Part shown: positions 23,279-34,771 of the stretch, piece by piece | How positions within the stretch are numbered: the stretch's first letter is position 1 | How the letters are laid out: each line of letters starts with the position of its first letter | Made by a program: the position numbers and the translations under genes | The notes under the pieces: model-generated | Seen by the model: the letters and a program-made list of their open reading frames with translations, nothing else | Databases searched by the model: none | What the model was told of the DNA's origin: nothing | Origin: Amaurobius ferox | Lineage: Eukaryota > Arthropoda > Arachnida > Araneae > Amaurobiidae | DNA: 64,000 nucleotides | Direction of reading: 5' to 3' | NCBI GenBank assembly: GCA_951213105.1 | Contig: OX578142.1 | Span: forward strand, 122,926,231 to 122,990,230

Positions 23279-25048
23279 TGTCGTTTATATCAATTTGGCG
23301 ACATTTCCGTCAATTTGGCAAAGTTTAAGAAAATTTGTCAAATTAGCGATATCCCTCCAAATTCGTAGCTTTGAATTTGCAGATCTGAATGAAACATTCT
23401 TATCCCGTTTCAATATACTAAATGAAAACACTACAATTGTATTAGAAGATATACCCGCTCTACTCTTTTCCTGTTTCAACAATCGGCTATATGAATTTAT
23501 TGGCTAAACACAATATATGAGTTTAGTAGCTAAATACGATATAAGCTTGAAAACTCTTTGCCAAAATAAATGAAATTGATGTACGCAGTCAGCAATTAAT
23601 ATAATTAAAAGAAAAATCAAACCGTCCATTCATAAGATATACTTTTATATCCATTTATCCATTTATTTATTATTTAAATCGAAAAAAAATAATAAAAACA
23701 TTAACAAACACATTTAATTTAATTGCGATGCCGAGCAACATGATATATCCTCCTTAAATGTTAAAATTTATTAACCACTAACAGCACACCCGTTATTCGT
23801 ACGGAGTGTATAATTTAAAGAAACTTAAAGTTCGCAATCACGTGCAAATTCTGTTAAAATATTAAATTTATTGCTCCTAAAGAGAAGTTTAAGAATATAT
23901 GTTCTCACTATGCAAAATTATCTTCACGATCAGATCTGAAGAATAAAACATCCTGCCCCCTTTTGTAAGCAAATTTACAGAAGAAAAAATAGGAATTGAA
24001 TGAATATATGCAACTCCGTACTAATTATATTGTCGCAGATCAGAAAATATGCCAATGTGTTAGTAGAAGATTACCCGTATTACAATATGCGTCTCAAAAA
24101 TATTTGCCAAAATAAAAGAGATGACGTAATAAATTGAAAACATCAATAATATCCGTACTCTTTATACCAGAAGGTCGTAATTGATTCCAATATATGCCAA
24201 TATATATCAAAACATATGTCAATATACCTGTACTACTTATATTCTCGTAGATTAAAAGATATACACGTGTATTTGTAGAAGATTCGTACAACATACAATA
24301 TATGAGTTTAAACAATTTTTGTCATAATAAAATAATTGCATAATAACTTGAAAATATCAATAATCCTTGAATCAATAATCCCCGAAAATATAAATAATAA
24401 TAATTTTTAAACCTGAAGACCGTAATTGATATTATCCAGTCGAAAATGCTATAAGAAAAATCAAATCGTTCTTTTCTAAAATATATTTTTATATCCATTT
24501 ATTTATTATTCAAATCGAAAAAATAATTATTAAAATTAACAGACAGATTTAATTTAATTGCGTTTCTGAGTAACATGATATAAGATAGAATCTTATAACA
24601 TGTTAAATATGTCATGTCTTATAACATAAACTGCGAAATTAAATAACGATTTTGATTTCTCTATACTTCTTATTGTTCCGTAAAAGCTTGTTTTAAATAA
24701 ACCATGAACCATGGAGATAGATTTCCCCTTTAAATCATGTTTCAAACAATTCATGTTTTCAGAAAGTGACTAATTAACGCAAAAAATCTCCCATCAAACT
24801 CAGAGATTAAATTTTAATTCACTTTCAAACGATTTACAAGCTTTTCGTTTGGATAAACCACGGAGTTAGGGAGTAGAACTCCTAGGAAAAAGTTCCGTTT
24901 TTCATTAATATCTCGACAACCCCAGGTCTTAGAAACTCGAAACTTGGACAAAATTTATGGGGGGATATTTCAAGGCTATTCACCAAATTTCATTAAATTC
25001 GGTTCAGCCGTTCTTCCGTGATGATGAGACAAACGAAAATTTCGTTTT

Positions 25049-25093
25049 TAACACTTTACAACAAAGTTGAAAAGTGTTTATGACTTTGTTCAT

Positions 25094-25144
<51 letters not shown>

Positions 25145-27135
25145 GTCTGTCCGTTAGCACGATAACTGCCGTAAAAATGAGTTTATCAAAATGAAATTTT
25201 AGTATGTTGTTCAGACGGTCTGTAGGACCTATGGGAATATAAATAAATAATATCACCCAATTAGTTTTTTATTGAACCCGGGTTGAAAAAATGAAATACA
25301 TTGAACCCTATGGGACCTAATTTTTCAAACATTTTTTAAGTAAATTTAAAATTCACGAATTGCTTCGAAATTTTTAGGAAATATTCACATTATCCCATAA
25401 AATATATAAAAAAAAATTCAGTAAAATATGTTAAGTAGTTTTTTAATTAAAAAAATTATTTTATATAGGGAAAAAAACAAATTCAATTAAATTCTGACTT
25501 TGGGATATCTTCCAGAAAGAAAAGAGAGAGATATTATATAATAAATATCTTTCCATTTGTTTAAACGTTTTGCATATGGGAGTGGCTTCATATTTTAAAA
25601 TAATTTGGTAGATAACAATTTTTCATTTTTTTTAAATTTTATATAACTCTTCATGATAAATTTAATTGATGGCATTTTAAATGCACTTTCCTACGTCCTA
25701 GAGAGTTAAAATTTGGTACACAGCTTAAATTTGTAGAACATTTTATTCTACAGCAATTTGGTGGATCTTTAAATATAGATCATACATTTTTTTCGAAATG
25801 ACCCGCAATTAATCCCCGTTCACTTTTATAAATCATTGTTGTAATATTGTTAAAAATTCTGATGTGGACAGCACATGTCTTTCCCTGCAGACTCATATTC
25901 GTTCTCTTTATTTATTCAATGATAATTTGAGTTTATCTGCACAACATAAGTATTTTAAATGACATTGAATTTACACGTTAAACTTAAATTTGGTTCTCAT
26001 TTGATAGCTGGGCTTATTGTCAAAGGTGGCGTAGCGAAAACGCGAAAAAACTAGAATATCTCATGAACGGCTAGTGCTAGAGTAATGGGGTTAGTCTTAT
26101 TCTTTTTGTTGTCAAAAATCACATATAAAATAGGAATTTAATTGATATAATTGAGCACACGTAGTCTTTTATTTTTATATATAACGATTTTTGCTGGCCA
26201 TTTCGCAAAAATAGCCCGTTCCTTTTTCCCGAATCGTAGTAGAATAACCTACAAATGATTTATATACAAAATTTTGTTAAATTTGGTATATAAATCACTT
26301 GTAGGTTATTGGAATATTATACTCCAATTTTTGTTAAATTTGGTTCATTAGTTTTTAGCTAGAGTGGATAAAGGCAATTTCTGCGGCCATTTCGCAAAGA
26401 AGGCAGATTCTTTTATTACGAATCGTACTATAATCTAATGAACATCAGGATTTCCCACAAAAAACATACCTACCAAATTGTATGAAATTCGGTCCATTAG
26501 TTTTTCAATTAGAGTGGATGTAATATCCACACAGACACACAGAAACATACACAGATACACCCTTACACACACAGACGTCTTCCTAAAAGTAGTTTTTTCG
26601 TGTTCTAGAAGTCCCAAAACGTGTAGATACTTTGAAAATTCGAGTTCCGATCTTCGGCACGATTCCAATACTTTGAGTACATACACATACACATATATAT
26701 TATCTGTGTATTATCTGTGTATCTAAATTCCGTGCCTATGCAATTACAATAGTTGTGATTTTAAATGATCCCTAAACTTTTATTATTTCTTCAAGGAAGC
26801 CTAATTTTAACATATGCAGAATGCAAATATCTCAAGCGATTGTAAGATGAATTACATAAGAATTGCTGAATTTTTTTCACACAAAATTATTTAGCTCTGG
26901 AGTCTGGAATACAAGTTATATGAATGAAATATTCATTGATTTTGCATAAAGAATCAGATGATTTATATTTCGATACAGTTTTAAATATTTAAGTATAATA
27001 AATTACTGTAGTACTGTGATAATGTAAAAGATATTACCACTGAATGAATCACATTTTAGAAATTTTTAAATGAAATTACATTTCAGTTGGAAAGTGTTTC
27101 ATAATCAATGCTTATGCATGATTGATCTTTCTTGT
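25049..27135 (-). mobile_element. HPN-2 element, full copy 2, inserted in T35
   Basis: Reverse-complement copy of 4315-6410. The hairpin end is at the left (TAACACTTTACAAC from 25049, GTCT/GACA run 25095-25150) and the ACAAG end at the right (CTTGT at 27131-27135). The host sequence in unit 1 reads ttcgttttttactaatatc; here it is ttcgttttt, element, then ttactaatg. The insertion therefore fell in a T run, with two extra T at most and no longer target duplication, as expected for insertion between T and T by Helitron2-like elements. It carries the HPN-1a passenger, whose terminus is at about 25859. Confidence 0.85.
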
Positions 27136-27316
27136 TTACTAATGTCTCGAGAACCACTGGCCGTAGAAACTCAAAACACGGATGTAATTTTAAGTGGGGC
27201 TATTTCTGGGCTACTCACAAAATTTCATCAAATTCGGTTCAGCCGTTCTCCCGTGATGGTGTGACAAACAGACAGACAGACAGACAGACAGATTTTCATT
27301 TTTATTTATATAGATT

Positions 27317-28104
27317 ATCGTTACTAATAATCGCGCAGTAACCTTTAAATCATTACAGTTAGACGCAGGAGCTGCAGAAAAGCGATATTCATGGAATGTT
27401 GCAAATTTATAACTACACCTTACAGAGATGTAGCTGTACAGTCAATAAATTTAGCAGAAATAGAAATCCGATTTACAGAGGTCCTAAAAACATTGCATCA
27501 CCCCGAACAATTCAGTATTTTCAAAATAAATGCTTAATATAGCTTAACAAACCCGAATGTTGCATCTTATTTTTAGTGCATTGAGCCTTACATGAAAATG
27601 TAGAGTGTCATAGCTCTCTAGCCGTTATTATGGGGCGATATACTTTACTCTACATCTCAAAAATTAAAATAATTTTAATTATGAAGCAATATTTATTATT
27701 AAATATTTAATAAAATAGGAATGTCACTTCTTTCTCATTATTTCAGAATATTTCCCAAATAGCCATTCCTAAAAAATAATGTTCGTGCATTACTGCATAC
27801 CCTCCTCTTCAATATATTTATAAATATTAAACACATTGAATATCACTTTTAATGTATTATTGTCCGTTTTCTACATCAAAGTCATGGAAATATGTGGACA
27901 ATATGCACACACAATATGCACACACCTAACCTGTGGAAATCAGAAATTAAGTTGTCTGATAGGAAGTAGGACGTTTTTTAACTAAATAAATAATTCAACA
28001 GAAAAACTTTTGTTGGTCGGTGCTTTTAGTTCGCGGATTGGATTAGATTGGATTATTTTGACGGTATTTTGTTCTTTTTATGTCCATGAGACCTACTTTT
28101 ACAA
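27317..28104. other. Unassigned AT-rich DNA
   Basis: No frames of note and no repeat shared with the rest of the window. A short acacacaatatgcacacac duplication lies at about 27903-27926. Confidence 0.45.
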
Positions 28105-28116
28105 GGTAGTATAGTT

Positions 28117-28404
28117 GGCACTGTAGCGCAGTGGTTAGCGCGCTGGAATTGCACTCGGTAGGCCCGGGTTCGATTCCAGCCACTGCCAAAACTGCCGCCG
28201 TGTTCACGCGGAGTACGATCACGTTAAACATGTGGGTCCGTAAGTCCTTCCGAGAGGTTGGTGATAGGGGAAGGAGGATACGGTCCCTGTGGATGCCTCC
28301 CCCACTGGGTTCCGGTCTAAATTGGGTGGCACTTCCCGGCCGTCCAAACAGTTACCTTACACCTTTCTGGTAGGTCGGACGGTCTGGGTCTCAACAACAA
28401 CAAC
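28117..28404 (+). mobile_element. SINE-A (tRNA-derived), full length, 12-bp target duplication
   Basis: Reference copy of SINE-A (288 bp). The tRNA-like head has an A box within GTAGCGCAGTGGTTAGCG and a B box GGTTCGATTCC, and the ends ggcactg and cactgcc pair as an acceptor stem with one mismatch. The body runs through gagtacgatcacgtt, ccgagaggttggtga, actgggttccggtc and gtggcacttcccgg. The tail is ctgggtctcaacaacaacaac. Exact 12-bp duplications GGTAGTATAGTT flank it at 28105-28116 and 28405-28416. Intact boxes mean RNA polymerase III transcription is possible. The frames over it on both strands are not genes. Confidence 0.93.
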
Positions 28405-28534
28405 GGTAGTATAGTTTCAAGTGGATTCCATACTCATACGGGCATATTTGTATGTACAAATTTCTCCACACATATTTGACATTGAAATCTCAATTCTATG
28501 CATTTTAGAGAAAGGGAGCTCGGCCACAGGTGGA

Positions 28535-28632
28535 CTGTTACCCCATTAATAAAAACTGGTACCCCATTAATTAAACTGTTACCTCATAACTATTACCCCA
28601 TAACTGTTACCCCATTTATTAAAGTACCCTAT
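28535..28632 (+). repeat. Degenerate tandem repeat (TTACCCCATTAA)
   Basis: Five or six imperfect copies of a unit of about 16-22 bp containing actgttaccccatta or ataactgttaccccat. Non-coding. Confidence 0.8.
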
Positions 28633-29889
28633 TATTAGAATATCTTTGTTTCCAACTTTCGGAGTTCTGTTGTTAAAAGTTTTTTTGGCTTTAAAATTTT
28701 TGTGTTTCCAAAAATAAGACAGCTGATATTTTAGAATTTTCCCTTTACTGTAAAGAAACTTTAAGGAAATACTTTATGGTGTATCTATCTCACTGCACTT
28801 TCTTTACTTGTAATGCTCTCATAAGTTACAGTAAGTTTAAGAGAAACTTGTAAGCAGTCTAAAACAACATCATTCTGAAACATATTGAACACGTTGTAAT
28901 TTGTCACCCTATATCTAATATTTGCAAGGGGAAATTCAAGCAATATTAAGAGTGATCTCTTAAACTACGCGATATATTTCAATGAAATGTTTTCAAACAA
29001 TTATGTTGAATCCAGAAAATTCTGGTGTTTTATTTTGCTGAGAAAGAGGAATTAAATACATGTTTCTGTTTATCATTACCATTTATTACTTGGTAACAGC
29101 TCAAACGATATACAGTTTTCTTGGTTTCAACTTAATTTGGAACAGATTAGGACGACTAAAAAAGACATTTGTACTGCGGTAAATATTTATTCACATTTAC
29201 AAGATATTAAATTTCTAAATAAATATTTATAGATATACAAATACGTTTTATTATATTTAAACAGGCAATCCTGACTGTTAATTTTCGTAACGTTATACAC
29301 ATTTATAAAATTAATGCGAAACACCCGCCAAAGCGTATTGACGCTTGTTAGAGATGGCAATATCTGTCATGTTAAACAATGTTAATTATACTCAGTAACT
29401 TTATATGTCCCGTCGTTAATAACTTTGCCATTGTATAAAAGAGAACATCTACGCCTTTAATCTTAAAGCAATATACTGGAGAACTAATATGTAAAGATTA
29501 AATTAAGACTGTTAACTGCACAAACTCAACAATGTGACACTGGTGTCGTAACACAATTCAGCATCACTATAACCTCTCAGTAACTTACTTGCAACGTTGT
29601 GTGACGTTATAGTAATCATAAACGAGACTTTGCAACAAGACAACGATGTCAATGTTAAACGTGGATGGAACGTCTCGTTCTCAGTTTAAAGAAGACATTT
29701 TCCTTTCTCTATAACTGAAAATTCACTTGAGACATTTTGTATCGCAAGTTAGTTTGCGATTTAGATATTAATAAGCCAATGAACAGGCAGTGGTTTTGCT
29801 TATCCAATGGGGGAAAAGTATGACTTTGCCTCTCAGTGATGACACTGCATAAGTCTTAGGGCGTGGGATTTTGTACCCATATAAGAAAA
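28633..29889. other. Unassigned AT-rich DNA
   Basis: No gene or shared repeat recognised. Towards its end the sequence becomes less AT-rich (about 29500-29890), including a CCCCCTCCTCCCCTCC tract just inside the following HPN-1 copy. Confidence 0.4.
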
Positions 29890-30780
29890 ATCTAATGTAG
29901 AAGGCACATGATTTTCCCTACATTAAGAATATTACCCCCTCCTCCCCTCCAGAGCGACAGGGGTATCCAAAGAAAATGAACTTCATTCTTTAAGATACTA
30001 AATGTTTCATCAATTTGGTGTCATTTTTGTCACTTTTGCCCATTTGGCGGCATTTTTGTCAATTTGGCAAGACTAACTAAAATTGTTAAGTTAGCAATAT
30101 TTCAACCGGTATATCGCCAACCAGAATAGCAAAAAGGAGGAGGAGGACTTTTCTTCGATGATTTGAGTTCTAATTAATTCTAATCTAATCTTTTCTCATG
30201 AACACAGAACGAGCTAGATCCACGAGAATGGTGTTAGTAAATTTGTCCAATAATATGGAATATCAACCTATTTAACGATACTAATTTAATTTTTTATTTT
30301 ATGCAATTTTTTAATAAATTTATTTTAAAAAATCTGCAATATCTCGAGAACGGCATATTCAAGCGTTGTAAATATTATGTCATTCGTTTTGTAATGAAAA
30401 ATTACGTATGAAATAGTTATTTATTTAACATTAATGACGGTTCTGACTTTTAATGATTTTTTCACAAATTACTTTAAAAATTGGTGGGGAGAGGGGACCA
30501 AACATTCGATCAAGTTTAAAATCAATATAGTTCCAGTGTTCAATTATTGTAAATATTGTACCAAATTGTTTTCGAAACGCCCCTTTTTTTCGTGTGATAT
30601 CGCGTCTACAGATTCACGGGGACACACACACACACACGCCTAAGCTTAAAAACGTTTGATTGAGTTCAGGCATGTTTGAAACGTGCTCTTCCGTCGAAAA
30701 CTCGAATTCGAATTTTCGACCCCTTTTCAATACTTTCCCTATTACAATTATTTTTATACTACGCATGTAGGGAAAGGAAT
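29890..30780 (-). mobile_element. HPN-1b element, minus strand, diverged
   Basis: The far terminus is tctaatgtagaaggcacatg at the left. The TTGGCGA-rich segment is at 30008-30120, the tctcgagaacggc landmark at 30350-30362, a short CA run at 30622-30637, and the hairpin end (cgaattttcgacccctt, actttccctat to tagggaaag) at 30727-30778. More diverged than other copies, with no coding capacity. Confidence 0.6.
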
Positions 30781-30894
30781 ATTGCAGAATAATGTGTGAA
30801 CAATTATGTGCTTCCGGCATTACGACATTTTAAAGAAACGGATCATAGTATTTTTCCAGTTCTACAGAGATAATTGGCAAATTAGCTGATTAAT

Positions 30895-32215
30895 ATCCCT
30901 AGTAGCATTTAAAATTGGTCAAATATTGAACCAATATTGTATAGCTTGACCGTACATTGGAAATATTTCCAATGTAATCCCAATAATGGGCAAATATTGG
31001 GGTTACATTATCCTCCAATATTGGCTAAATATTTTCATTACAATATTAGGCCAATATTGGTGTTACAGTGGAAATATTTCCAATGAAACGACAATATTGG
31101 CGTAATATTGTCCCAATAATGACCCAATATTTTAAGCCAATATCGGGCCAATTCCGCCAAAATGTCCACATTTTACTTTCCCTGCAATACATGGTAATGT
31201 ATAGGGAAAGTATTGGAATCATGTCGAAAATCGCAACTCGAGTTTTTAACGGATCTACACGTTTTGAGACCTCTATAATATGGAAAAACTATTTTTAGCG
31301 TGACGTCTGTGTGTGTGTCTGTCTGTCTGTCTGTGTGTCTGTGCAATGTACGTATCTACTCTAACTCAAAAACTTATGGACCGAATTTCATAAAATTTGG
31401 TAGGTAAGTCACTTGGGTATGACCCTGATACTGATTAGTTTTTGGTACAATTCGTAAAAATAGAACCAGCGCTTTTTTGCGAAATAGCCCTTAAACATGT
31501 CATGTATTCACTCTCGTTAAAATGCTAATAGACAAAATTTCACAAAATTTGGTTGATAAGTTACCTGTTGGATACTCTGATGCTGATTAGAATTTGGCAC
31601 GATTCGGAAAAGAAGAACCCGCCTTTTTTTTACGAAATGGCCCCCAAAAATTTCATATATCCACTGTAGGTAAAATACTAATTGACCAAATTTCACAAAA
31701 TCTGTTAGATAAGTTACTTGTGGGATACTCTGGTGCTGATTAGATTTTAATACGATTCGGAAAAGAACAGCTTTTTTTTTACGAAATGGTCCTCAAAAAT
31801 CGCCTATATCTAAAAAAAGACTACGTATGTTCAAATGTATCAATTAAATGCTTGTTTTATATGTAATTTTTGACGAGGAAAAGAATAAGAACGACTTTAT
31901 TACTCTATGACTAACCGTTCTCGAGATATTTGAGATTTTTCACATTTTTTTATGCCGCCTTTGGAAAAATGATCAATTTCCAAATAAAAGCAAAAATTGA
32001 ATTAAAAATGCAAATTTAGTGTCATTTTGTGCAATTAAACTCAATTTAATGAGTTCTTAAAGAAATAAAGAAAACATGAATTTGAATCTGCAGAGAAAGT
32101 CATGTGCTGCGCACAACAGATGTTTCATATTGGTCCAATATTTCCACTATGGGCCGTCAATATTGGTTTTCAATATTGGGCCAATATTTGATTGCTACTA
32201 TGGTTATTATTATAA
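30895..32215. repeat. CCAATATTGG palindrome cluster, split by HPN-1a
   Basis: From 30895 to 31165 and again from 32125 to 32200 the sequence is dominated by variants of CCAATATTGG and CAAATATTGG (more than a dozen), partly arranged as gggccaatattggt joined by gtaatcc or gttaca words. HPN-1a at 31171-32120 interrupts this block. Each word is self-complementary, so either strand could fold repeatedly. I do not recognise a protein that would bind it. Confidence 0.8.
31171..32120 (+). mobile_element. HPN-1a element, complete (950 bp)
   Basis: Best complete 1a copy. The hairpin end is TTTACTTTCCCTGCAATACA followed by TGTATAGGGAAAGTA. Next come a TCTG/TGTC microsatellite (31305-31345) and two or three internal units each containing gattagtttttggta and tgcgaaatgg-type segments. 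The terminus is TCTGCAGAGAAAGTCATGTG plus CTGCGCACAACAGA. The hairpin word ACTTTCCCTGCA is the inverted partner of the subterminal TGCAGRGAAAGT. The short frames inside are not genes. Confidence 0.75.
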
Positions 32216-32687
32216 GGATTATTTTTTTGAGATTGAGATGAGTATACTAAATGGGCTACTCCAAAGTCCACGCCATTCCTCAGAGTCTACTAACGTAGCA
32301 ACATTAAATAGGACTGTTATGCAATAATGTATCAACATCACAAACATTCCATACTTGTCGGTGTTCGTCACGACAACGTACAGTAAGCAATTTTACAATA
32401 ATTTACTTGTGATATTACATAACGTGATAGCAGCCTAAAATCAGCTTTTTATGTAAGGGTACAATAAAACTGTTATGAAACTGCACTCGATACAATATTT
32501 TTAAGACAAACTATAGGGCCAAGTTTGATTAAACCCAATCTTCTCCCAAGTGAGTGATCCCTTGCGTATTTCGGGCAGAAAGGAACTTGTCTTGGTACAG
32601 ATCGAAATCGGTTTTGTAATTAGTCTTAAATGGTTTCTGCGAGAGCCGTGCATGGTGCTATTTTCATCTCCACAAACCACTAACATG
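32216..32687. other. Unassigned DNA before the LTR element
   Basis: No feature recognised beyond a 65-codon minus-strand frame at 32501-32698 that runs into the LTR and resembles nothing known. Confidence 0.4.
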
Positions 32688-32692
32688 AACGT

Positions 32693-33533
32693 TGTCATAA
32701 GGTAAAATTGTCCTTATCAAAAATTACCAGTATAGGACTTACCTATGATGCCGCCACTAAGGGTGGAGCATGTAAGCTCCCGGTTCTCAAGCTCGGAATA
32801 CGAACACACAAAACATAAAGAAATACACATGCTTAATTGCTCAATTTATTTTAATATTTTACTTAATAGATATCTATTGTATCTGGAGTAACTATGCTAT
32901 AATTAAATCAATTATTAAAAGACACATAATACTGACAATATTACATTAATATATATACATATTTACACACATAATAACTTTGACTTAAATTTCTTAAAAA
33001 CAGTTTCCTTTAAACAATCGATAAAGAATAGTTCTTATAGTTCAATATTTACGAACTCGTTCATATGGTCTACTCATACGAACTGGTAGTCAATTATTTT
33101 AATAATCGTTAAAGGTGTGCCTTCCGTGCTAATAGTGACAATTGAAAGTTGGTTACCTTTTCTCTTTGTGTTACGTGCATATTCGTGCTATTTCAATGAT
33201 GTAGGAAAACCATTACACATCTAACTGCACTCGCTACCATTTTATTGCTCACATTCTATAGACACTTTTCACAAACCCAAGAAAACATGATGCTGACTCG
33301 TTCGAAAGTTTTAAGTCCACTGGAGTTTTTTTGAATACGGCATTGGGGCGCTTTTTCTTTCCCCCATTCATTCCCTACCACATCTACCATTCGCTGTTGC
33401 TGCAGACGGGGATGACCACTGTTTATATATGCATTTGTTGTGATTGGCTCCCTCTGCAGCATTTATATAGTTCATTATTTAGGTTGGCATTTGTAATTGG
33501 GGTGGAAACATGTAATACAAATATTGTGTTACA
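32693..33533 (-). repeat. LTR (3' LTR on the minus strand)
   Basis: 841 bp, starting TGTCATAAGG and ending TTGTGTTACA on the plus strand. On the minus strand it contains a TATATAAA box (33422-33429), a second TATATAAAT (about 33462-33470), an AATAAA signal (33241-33246) about 180 bp downstream, and an AGGTAAGT splice-donor-like word (32737-32744) near its end. These are consistent with U3-R-U5 order on the minus strand. Confidence 0.92.
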
Positions 33534-33539
33534 TGATAT

Positions 33540-33551
33540 CCCCCCTTGCAG
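33540..33551 (-). promoter_or_regulatory. Polypurine tract of the LTR element
   Basis: On the minus strand GCAAGGGGGGATATCA lies directly upstream of the 3' LTR (whose minus-strand start is TGTAACAC). A purine run next to the 3' LTR is where plus-strand DNA synthesis is primed in LTR retroelements. Confidence 0.75.
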
Positions 33552-33895
33552 AGAGAAAATTTCAGCACACGGTAAACATTGCACTGAATACATATGTGTA
33601 CACATTGCGGCCACTGTGGAAATGTTGCTTTGATCCACTGCACATATATCTGTCACAGAAATGCAGATCACCGCATGTAAGACACACTATATTGTAACAT
33701 TGACATACATATATCGGTGCATTACAACCGACATGTCACTAAAATGACGGGACTCACTGTTCGGAAGATACACCATATCGTACTTGGTAACACATATACT
33801 GATGCACATGAAGAAATTATCACTGTTCGGAAGACACCTTATTGTCACATGGAATTATCATGAGCACGGAAGACATCTTATTGTCACATGGAATT

Positions 33896-33913
33896 ATCCT
33901 GGTCACGGCACCA
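33896..33913 (-). promoter_or_regulatory. Primer-binding site matching tRNA-His
   Basis: On the minus strand TGGTGCCGTGACCAGGAT lies 18 nt inside the 5' LTR. It is the complement of ATCCTGGTCACGGCACCA, which to my knowledge is the 3' end of an arthropod tRNA-His (acceptor stem GCCGTGA...TCACGGC plus added CCA). All 18 positions agree with that remembered sequence. Reverse transcription would start here. Confidence 0.8.
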
Positions 33914-33931
33914 ATTCACGTGGCGACATCA

Positions 33932-34771
33932 TGTCATAAGGTAAAATTGTCCTTATCAAAAATTACCAGTATAGGACTTACCTATGATGCCGCCACTAAG
34001 GGTGGAGCATGTAAGCTCCCGGTTCTCAAGCTCGGAATACAAACACACAAAACATAAAGAAATACACATGCTTAATTGCTCAATTTATTTTAATATTTTA
34101 CTTAATAGATATCTATTGTATCTGGAGTAACTATGCTATAATTAAATCAATTATTAAAAGACACATAATACTGACAATATTACATTAATATATATATATA
34201 TTTACACACATAATAACTTTGACTTAAATTTCTTAAAAACAGTTTCCTTTAAACAATCGATAAAGAATAGTTCTTATAGTTCAATATTTACGAACTCGTT
34301 CATATGGTCTACTCATACGAACTGGTAGTCAATTATTTTAATAATCGTTAAAGGTGTGCCTTCCGTGCTAATAGTGACAATTGAAAGTTGGTTACTTTTC
34401 TCTTTGTGTTACGTGCATATTCGTGCTATTTCAATGATGTAGGAAAACCGTTACACATCTAACTGCACTCGCTACCATTTTATTGCTCACATTCTATAGA
34501 CACTTTTCACAAACCCAAGAAAACATGATGCTGACTCGTTCGAAAGTTTTAAGTCCACTGGAGTTTTTTTGAATACGGCATTGGGGCGCTTTTTCTTTCC
34601 CCCATTCATTCCCTACCACATCTACCATTCGCTGTTGCTGCAGACGGGAATGACCACTGTTTATATATGCATTTGTTGTGATTGGCTCCCTCTGCAGCAT
34701 TTAGATAGTTCATTATTTAGGTTGGCATTTGTAATTGGGGTGGAAACATGTAATACAAATATTGTGTTACA
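33932..34771 (-). repeat. LTR (5' LTR on the minus strand)
   Basis: 840 bp, nearly identical to 32693-33533. Differences seen: cggaatacaaacac, tatatatatattt, a lost C in ggttacttttc, aaaccgttac, gacgggaatg and catttagatag. The last destroys the second TATA-like word in this promoter copy; the first one (TATATAAA near 34660) is intact. Confidence 0.92.

Larger units (their letters stand above)
21902..27316 (+). mobile_element. T35 unit 3, interrupted by HPN-2
   Basis: Third unit, starting at ctaaatgacatg and so lacking the first 95 bp or so of T35; the join to unit 2 occurs at the shared word gacta. Its second half begins at 23777. It is split by HPN-2 at 25049-27135, and the terminal segment (tctcgagaaccactggcc to tatatagatta, 27140-27316) resumes after the insertion. 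It shares the 23223-23278 insertion with unit 2, making units 2 and 3 sisters. Confidence 0.8.
33534..33931 (-). other. Internal region of the LTR element (398 bp)
   Basis: No open frame of significance. Near the primer-binding site two copies of ttgtcacatggaattatc (33841-33858 and 33881-33898), each following acatcttat/acaccttat, make a 40-bp tandem duplication. An actgttcggaaga word also recurs (33748 and 33824). Such short repeats might be packaging-related, but that is speculation. Confidence 0.7.

Noticed and set aside
16015..24315. A 77-78 codon frame repeated in T35 units at 16015, 19776 and 23274, with antisense frames at the same places
   Set aside because: Open on both strands, matches no family, and its persistence is explained by recent duplication of the unit rather than selection on a protein.
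28117..28195. Possible tRNA gene
   Set aside because: A and B boxes are present, but it is the head of a SINE with body, tail and target duplication, and the stems have mismatches. The same applies to 10845-10936, 3660-3740 and the heads within 48445-49165.
28131..28373. Frames with RSLWMPPPLGSGLN-like text here and at 48726-49228
   Set aside because: Translations of SINE-A; similar text occurs in every copy and is not a protein-coding gene.
33331..33633. 100-codon frame across the LTR boundary, and the 129-codon minus-strand frame at 34661-35050
   Set aside because: They cross LTR, interior or SINE-tail junctions, show no similarity to retroelement proteins, and the two LTR copies open different frames.
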